A stretch of DNA of 31,867 nt from a virus, in the IMG/VR virus record IMGVR_UViG_3300027796_000298, positions 1 through 31,867 of that record. One strand, given 5' to 3'. A program made the position numbers and the translations under genes. The notes under the pieces are model-generated. The model was not told where the DNA came from and ran no database searches. It saw only the letters and a program-made list of their open reading frames with translations. Of this stretch, positions 26,718 through 31,867 are shown piece by piece; position 1 is the first letter of the stretch; every line of letters begins with the position of its first letter.

Positions 26718-29199
26718 TATCAAGGCGAACACAAGCGGCTTTAACCGCGCCATGGCGCACACGATCAAGACGCTCGGCAATGTCGAAAAACAAGTAAATA
26801 AGCTTGGCGGCTACATGATGCGCAACTTTACCGCGCCGATAGTTGCTGCGGGTGCTCTCGCGACAAAAGCATTTGCGGATTTTGAAAGCGGCATAAGCAA
26901 CGTGCAAACGCTTTTGTCAAAAAGTGAAATCGGCAAATACGGGGACGATTTAGAGCGCCTCACAAAAAATGCTTTGAAAAACGGCTTTGCCATGGCCGAC
27001 GCAAACAAGGCCTTGTTTGACTCCGTCTCCGCATTGGGTGCGGGGCGCGTGGCTTTTGAAACTTTTGAAACGGCTCAAAGACTTGCGATAGGCGGTGCGG
27101 CCGATATGTCGGTTGCGCTCGACGGTTTGACCTCCGTAGTCAACGCATACGGCCGCGATACCACAAGCGCCTCGGATGTTGCCAATGCCTTGTTTACCGC
27201 GCAGAAACGCGGCAAAACAACGGTTGCCGAGCTATCATCTAACATAGGCAAAATCGCGCCGGTCGCAAAAATGGCGGGCGTGGGATTTAAAGAGTTGTCG
27301 GCATTGATGGCGCAGTTGACGCTTGGCGGCCTCTCTACGGATGAGGCTACAACGGCCTTGCGCGGCACAATGCAAGCTTTGATAAAGCCGGGCGAGGAAG
27401 CACAAAAAACGTTTACACGGCTTGGCATCCCCTTTGGCGCTACGGCTTTGCAGGCAAACGGTTTTGTAAATGTTTTAAAAAAGCTCTCTCTTGCTACGGG
27501 CGAAAACAAGGATATCATCGCGGAGGCCGTGCCGGAGATACGCGGTATGCTTGCGGCGTCGACGCTGACAACGGAGGCGCTCGCAAGCGTTGATGCCATA
27601 GTGCGCGAAATAAATACGGACATAGCAAACGGCACTGGTTTAAACGAGGCTTACGCGCTTAAGACGCAAGACATAACCTTTAAACTCAAGCAGCTTTGGG
27701 GCGCGTTGAATGTAGTCGCTATCCAAATCGGGGAGGTCTTAGCGCCCGTTGTATCCTATATGACCGAGCGGTTACAAGCCCTTACGGATTGGCTCGAGCA
27801 GGTAGATAAAGATACTTTAAAATGGATAGTAGGTGTCGCCGCAATTACGGCGGCGATAGCCCCAATGCTACTGGGCTTAGGCATGATTATAGGCGCGCTG
27901 AAAACAACGCTCGGCGTAGTTGCGTTACTCAATGTTGCGCTCTCTCCGCTGATAATAGCGTTTAGCGTTTTGGGCGTAGGTCTTGCGGCGGTAGCCCTAA
28001 CATTTGCTGCCTTTAGTGATGGCGTTGCCGACTTTGCGCGCAGGACAGGTTTTGAGGCGCAATTGCTCAAATTACAAATATCAATTTTAAAGGTCTTTGA
28101 CGGCATAGGTTATTACGCAAATCAAGCGTGGGCGTATATCAAATACGGCTTTGTAACCGCCGCCGGCGCGATAATCGCGGCGGTTGAATATTTGGGCAAC
28201 ATGATAAAGACAACCTTTATTAAGGCGATAAATTTTGTCATAGACAAAATCAACTCGCTTGTTGAGCAAATCAATGATGTGAGGGCAAAGCTTGAAGACG
28301 CTTTTGGTTTTGGCGGCGGCAAGTTTGATATAATCGCAAAGGTAGCGGTCGACGAAAAAAGTTTTGGAGATTTAAACAAGCGCTTTGCCGACTACGCAAA
28401 TTTGACATTTGACAAAACGGTCGGTGCGGATGCCGCCGACCAAGCGAAAAGCGCAAGCGCTATAGCCGCCCTTGAAACTCGATTAAAAGAGGTAGAGGGC
28501 GCGGAGGGTGTGGCGGCCAAGGTCGCCGAAATTACGGAGCCTGTAAATAATTTAGCGTCGAAATTTGAGCCCCTAACAAAAAGCGTTGTAGACCTTAAAA
28601 GCGCGATGGAATTAAAGGAGGTTAAATACTCCGATGAGGCTATAAAAAAAGCAAAGGATGTTGTCGACGGCAAGGGCTCATACAGTAAAACAACCCGCGC
28701 CGAGGCCGAGGCAATCTTGCGCGGCGAGCGTATAGCGGGCGACTCTAAGCGGTTTGAAAAATATGCAAACACTCCGCAGGCGAGCGAAGAACGAGACCGC
28801 GCTCTTAAGTCTAGGCAAGACTACTCCAAGGCGACGGGCGGCATAAATGAGGGCACAGGAAATGCCGACGTGCAGGGATATTTAGATGGTGCGCAATCTC
28901 CGCAGGTAACGCCTCCTACAGCACCGCAAATGCCCGCCCCCAGCGTTGCGTCCTTTGGCGGGCTTGGAACTACGGTTGCGCCTTTTGGCGGCATGGCGTC
29001 TAGCATAGCCAGTGGCGGCAGCAAAAGCCCGCGCGCACCAAAGCCGCCCACGCCCCCGCGCGCACCGAGGGATGCGGCGAAAGATACACCCGCACCTAAC
29101 GCATCCGCGCAACAGGGCGGAGATAACGGGCGGCTTGTAAAAACGCTTGAAGATTTAATCAAACGCATAGAGCGCATATTCGCGCCGCAGGAAGCTTAA
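26683..29199 (+). CDS. Tail tape measure protein
   Basis: An 838-residue protein. The first 350 residues have the TP901-type tape measure core: G-F-N-R-A-M, A-F-A-D-F-E-S-G-I-S-N-V, A-M-A-D-A-N-K-A, R-G-K-T-T-V-A-E-L-S-S-N-I-G-K-I and L-S-T-D-E-A-T-T-A-L-R-G-T. A hydrophobic stretch (about 380-443) could insert in the inner membrane during DNA entry. A long helical, charged region follows and a Pro/Ala/Gly-rich part (about 745-810) precedes the C-terminus. At roughly 0.15 nm per residue the tail would be about 125 nm. No lytic transglycosylase motif is obvious. Confidence 0.9.
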   Translation: MAKIKIATLNFDIKANTSGFNRAMAHTIKTLGNVEKQVNKLGGYMMRNFTAPIVAAGALATKAFADFESGISNVQTLLSKSEIGKYGDDLERLTKNALKNGFAMADANKALFDSVSALGAGRVAFETFETAQRLAIGGAADMSVALDGLTSVVNAYGRDTTSASDVANALFTAQKRGKTTVAELSSNIGKIAPVAKMAGVGFKELSALMAQLTLGGLSTDEATTALRGTMQALIKPGEEAQKTFTRLGIPFGATALQANGFVNVLKKLSLATGENKDIIAEAVPEIRGMLAASTLTTEALASVDAIVREINTDIANGTGLNEAYALKTQDITFKLKQLWGALNVVAIQIGEVLAPVVSYMTERLQALTDWLEQVDKDTLKWIVGVAAITAAIAPMLLGLGMIIGALKTTLGVVALLNVALSPLIIAFSVLGVGLAAVALTFAAFSDGVADFARRTGFEAQLLKLQISILKVFDGIGYYANQAWAYIKYGFVTAAGAIIAAVEYLGNMIKTTFIKAINFVIDKINSLVEQINDVRAKLEDAFGFGGGKFDIIAKVAVDEKSFGDLNKRFADYANLTFDKTVGADAADQAKSASAIAALETRLKEVEGAEGVAAKVAEITEPVNNLASKFEPLTKSVVDLKSAMELKEVKYSDEAIKKAKDVVDGKGSYSKTTRAEAEAILRGERIAGDSKRFEKYANTPQASEERDRALKSRQDYSKATGGINEGTGNADVQGYLDGAQSPQVTPPTAPQMPAPSVASFGGLGTTVAPFGGMASSIASGGSKSPRAPKPPTPPRAPRDAAKDTPAPNASAQQGGDNGRLVKTLEDLIKRIERIFAPQEA

Positions 29200-29203
29200 A
29201 AAA

Positions 29204-30223
29204 ATGAAAATAGATTATAATAAACCGCAGTATCTAGATAACGCCGAACACGTCCGCCCCTTTGCGGCGCGTGGCGACAGCTCTATTGTATGGCTAGAGA
29301 CGCGCTATAATATCGCGCGTGATAAATATGTGCGCTCGCCCGTCGGCACAGCGTTAAATAAAAAAACTATCTCCGCTTCGGGCAGACTTATTTTTCGCAA
29401 AGTAAAAAAGTTTTTAGACGCAAACACTTACCATCTTTTAGAGCAACGCTTGGAGCAATCGGGCATACCGCGCGTCGATACGGTTGTTGAGTTATGGGGC
29501 TACCTGCCTACGCGCACATTTAAAGACGGCGGCACAATATCATGGACGCGCCCGGGCTACAAGCTCGCCTATCAGCGCGGCGACGATGCGGCGTTAGAGG
29601 GCGCAATCGAACCGGTGGAATATAACGGAGAGTTGAGCGAGATGACCTTGAGTGTTACCGATGCTTCAATATTTCCGGCAGGGACTCTTGTAAGATTGCA
29701 CAATAATTACTACCATGTGGAGAGCGGCACGGGCGAGATTTACGAGCAAATGAGCACGGAGACCGTTGTTGTAAAATCCGACACGTCAACAAATCAAATT
29801 ACGGTATCAACCCTAGATATGTCCTTTACTGCGACCGACCCGATTTCGGGCGACACAAATTCGGGCGTGTCGAACGCCGAAACATATTTTGGGCAGCTAG
29901 AAGATTATCCGCTTGATGCTGTTGTTTATATAGCGGGCGTTGAGAGAGACCCGCTTACCACAGATTTCCCCTGCATAATGGAGACCGAATTTTTTATTTA
30001 TGACGCGGAGGCCTCGGATGTTTTGCCCGAAATTATTGAGCCATTTGGCATATACTATGGGCGCACATTGCGCACACAGGCGACCATGACAACGACGCCT
30101 ACATCTGCAGAGTATCTCGCAATGATAGAGGCGGGCGATATTTTAATAGCGCAGCAACCGCAAATAAGTAAAGTTGCTGGCGACATCTGGCAGCGCATAA
30201 CCCCTAAGGTGCTTGCTCAATGA
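29204..30223 (+). CDS. Unrecognised tail-tip protein
   Basis: A 339-residue, beta-rich protein directly after the tape measure, where the distal tail protein usually lies. It has W-L-E-T-R-Y-N-I-A-R-D, V-E-L-W-G-Y-L-P-T-R-T-F-K-D-G-G, a beta-domain with S-V-T-D-A-S-I-F-P-A-G-T-L-V-R (a loop typical of fibronectin- or Dit-like domains) and a C-terminal W-Q-R-I-T-P-K. I do not recognise a family. Distal tail or baseplate hub is the positional guess. Confidence 0.68.
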   Translation: MKIDYNKPQYLDNAEHVRPFAARGDSSIVWLETRYNIARDKYVRSPVGTALNKKTISASGRLIFRKVKKFLDANTYHLLEQRLEQSGIPRVDTVVELWGYLPTRTFKDGGTISWTRPGYKLAYQRGDDAALEGAIEPVEYNGELSEMTLSVTDASIFPAGTLVRLHNNYYHVESGTGEIYEQMSTETVVVKSDTSTNQITVSTLDMSFTATDPISGDTNSGVSNAETYFGQLEDYPLDAVVYIAGVERDPLTTDFPCIMETEFFIYDAEASDVLPEIIEPFGIYYGRTLRTQATMTTTPTSAEYLAMIEAGDILIAQQPQISKVAGDIWQRITPKVLAQ

Positions 30224-30786
30224 GTTTGCGCAGTATACAGCGGCTCTATAATAAAGCGGTTTTAAGCGGCGTTATGCCGCTTAAAATGTATAAGGCATTA
30301 TATCCCATTGCTAAATCTTTTATTTTTAACATCGATTTTAACGAGCCCGAAAACGAATCAACTCCAAACTATACTATCCATCTAAACGGTAAAGAGATAT
30401 TTAGTTTAACTAGTCCAAGAGTTTTAAATATTACAAATGCGGATTATAGTTTAACGCGACTCGACGGCGAGGCTCGGCAATGTAAGATGCAATACGGCGA
30501 CCGCATAGAGGTTTGGGCGCACGTAAAAAAATATACCGGTTACTCAAACACGCCGACTTTTAATATCGTTTTTAAATACGCGGGCAAAAAAACGGCAACC
30601 ATAGTTGCGGATGAACATTGGTTAAGCGGTGTGTGGCAGTCCAGCGTAGATGTCAAGATAGCGGCGTTTGCGCTGCCTATGCCGCAGGGATGGTATTACG
30701 ATATAGACGCCGCAAAAAAAATGCGCGTCAATACCGATACCTACAATGTAAGCTCATATCCGCCGTGCCGCATTAGAGGGGTCTAA
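30220..30786 (+). CDS. Unrecognised late protein, last gene of the late operon
   Basis: A 188-residue protein with a basic helical start (S-I-Q-R-L-Y-N-K-A-V) and a beta-rich rest with Y-T-I-H-L-N-G-K-E-I, aromatic strands V-W-A-H-V-K-K-Y and W-Y-Y-D-I-D-A-A-K-K. It overlaps the previous gene by ATGA and the integrase end by 14 bases on the other strand. It is probably a tail-tip protein; no lysozyme or amidase motif is present. Confidence 0.65.
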   Translation: MSLRSIQRLYNKAVLSGVMPLKMYKALYPIAKSFIFNIDFNEPENESTPNYTIHLNGKEIFSLTSPRVLNITNADYSLTRLDGEARQCKMQYGDRIEVWAHVKKYTGYSNTPTFNIVFKYAGKKTATIVADEHWLSGVWQSSVDVKIAAFALPMPQGWYYDIDAAKKMRVNTDTYNVSSYPPCRIRGV

Positions 30787-31867
30787 TCTCAAAATATCGC
30801 GCGGCCAAATCTTTTGACACCAATGCGCCGAAGTAATGGTTTTGCAGCGTCTGTGTTGACCTGTGGCGCGTAATCATGGCCGTGCGCTGCGGGTCATGGT
30901 ATAGGCTCAAATGATATGTCGCAAACGAGTGTCGGGCAAAATTATGAGGCATAGCTACCCCGCTTTGTTTTGGCATCAAATTGCGCTGCGTCATAGTCGG
31001 CGCGCGTAGCTCTGGGTATTTGTCGAGCCATGCCCAAAGATTATTTGGTAAAGTCTCAAGTGTCCATGCGTCTTGCGTTTTAACGATAGCGCGCGGCATG
31101 ATTATTTTACGCTCTGCCGTTAAAATGTTTTGCGGAGTCATGCGGGGTATCTCGGCAATACGTATCCCTGCAAATAGGGCGAGCGCATAAAACCGCACAA
31201 ACTGCGGGCGGTGCGCCTCTAGCCATGCCATGAGGGCTTGTGTATCAGGCACGGACAAAAAGCCCACTTGCGGCCGTATAATGCGGGGCAAATCGTCTCT
31301 CGTTATTTTGTCCATCGGATTGAGCGCGCAGTAATCGCGCCTGATACAAAAGGCAAAAAACGAGTGCAGCAACCCGCGCCAATGCGATATTGTTTTGCCG
31401 CTCATGGGCAAACCATTATGTTTTAAACCGCGCAAAAATTTTATAATCGCGGCAGGTGTTATTTCGCCGAAAGAAAAAAATGCTGCTTTGAATTGCTTTA
31501 GGCGGCAATCGGTTACTTGCAGCTGGACTCGGTGCAACTCGGCGGATTTCTTTTGCTCAAAAAACTCATCAAGCGCGGCGTGTAGGTCTACACTTGCGTC
31601 CATAGCAAAAGCCCGCTTGACGGCCTCTGTAAGGCTTTGTCCGTGCGGCAGAGCTTGCATGGCGCTTGCTATGTCGGCGAGTTGCTTTAGGGTGTAGTTT
31701 GCAGACAGCACCCTATTTGTTGAGTGCCTGTCGAGCGTGGCTTGCATCGCGCAATAATCTTGCGCCTCAATCTCGGTTTTAAAAAACTTACGCTTGCGCC
31801 GCCCGCCTATTGTATGCTCTACAATAAAGCGCGTCTGTCCGTTATGTATCGTTTTGCGGTGTGTCAT
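30773..31867 (-). CDS. int: Tyrosine recombinase (phage integrase)
   Basis: A 364-residue integrase. It has an N-terminal arm-binding-like part with R-R-K-R-K-F-F-K, a SAM-like core-binding domain (about 95-185) and a catalytic domain with Arg236 (L-F-A-G-I-R-I-A-E-I), Lys263 (V-K-T-Q-D-A-W), R312 (P-H-N-F-A-R-H-S-F-A-T-Y), His335 and the nucleophile Tyr345 (N-H-Y-F). The His usually three residues before the second Arg is Asn309, while His308 precedes it; I recall H-N-x-x-R-H-S-F-A in integrases from the PVC group. It would insert the phage at an attachment site; none can be located within the window. The start codon is the last three bases of the window, so its promoter or upstream gene lies outside. 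Confidence 0.93.
   Translation of the reverse strand: MTHRKTIHNGQTRFIVEHTIGGRRKRKFFKTEIEAQDYCAMQATLDRHSTNRVLSANYTLKQLADIASAMQALPHGQSLTEAVKRAFAMDASVDLHAALDEFFEQKKSAELHRVQLQVTDCRLKQFKAAFFSFGEITPAAIIKFLRGLKHNGLPMSGKTISHWRGLLHSFFAFCIRRDYCALNPMDKITRDDLPRIIRPQVGFLSVPDTQALMAWLEAHRPQFVRFYALALFAGIRIAEIPRMTPQNILTAERKIIMPRAIVKTQDAWTLETLPNNLWAWLDKYPELRAPTMTQRNLMPKQSGVAMPHNFARHSFATYHLSLYHDPQRTAMITRHRSTQTLQNHYFGALVSKDLAARYFEIRPL

Noticed and set aside
27075-27635. A 186-codon minus-strand frame within the tape measure gene
   Set aside because: It is a shadow of the tape measure with low-complexity Ala/Ser content, and it has no start signal or neighbours on that strand.

Overview
The whole window reads as the genome, or nearly the whole genome, of a temperate tailed phage (siphovirus type, HK97-like head). 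No bacterial chromosomal gene, tRNA or rRNA was recognised. The host is probably Gram-negative: the lysis genes include an inner-membrane spanin candidate with an outer-membrane lipoprotein spanin nested in its reading frame. The C-terminus of the tyrosine integrase resembles integrases I associate with the PVC group (Verrucomicrobiota and relatives). That host guess rests on memory of the family and is tentative.

Left part (1-11,450, minus strand): one long early operon read leftward from a control region at about 11.45-11.59 kb. In order of transcription it holds two tiny overlapping genes and a small membrane protein, a KilA-N protein, a replication/recombination block (conserved phage protein, Sak4-like AAA ATPase, SSB-like protein, RuvC-like resolvase, SF2 helicase, coiled-coil protein), a run of small accessory genes (two paralogous unknowns, a Lar-type zinc-ribbon protein, HNH nuclease, ASCH-like protein, C5 cytosine methyltransferase, DUF4406-like protein) and small end genes. 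Many junctions are 4-base ATGA or GTGA overlaps, implying translational coupling. The methyltransferase gene carries a second open frame that itself resembles a known phage protein family, which makes it a strong candidate for dual coding.

Centre (11.45-14.46 kb): the lysogeny and regulatory region. Two palindromes with TTAGC/GCTAA half-sites lie between the divergent operons, one of them over the -10 box of a good rightward promoter. The rightward gene there is the positional candidate for the repressor. After its terminator come a zinc-ribbon membrane protein overlapped by an exported PD-(D/E)XK-nuclease-like protein, then a small operon ending in a ribbon-helix-helix-like protein and a terminator. 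A gene-free stretch of about 570 bases follows, rich in dyad symmetries.

Right part (14.46-30.79 kb, plus strand): the late operon. It runs HNH, TerS, TerL, small HTH protein, portal, prohead protease, capsid, connector, a large fibre-like protein, the holin/spanin lysis genes, head closure, gp10-like protein, tail completion, tail tube, tail chaperone with a probable -1 frameshift, tape measure, and two unrecognised tail-end proteins. The fibre and lysis genes sit inside the connector module, which is unusual, and no endolysin was recognised.

The integrase (30.77-31.87 kb, minus strand) converges on the late operon. If the genome is closed into a circle, it becomes the last gene of the early operon; both window ends carry the tetranucleotide expected for an ATGA overlap.
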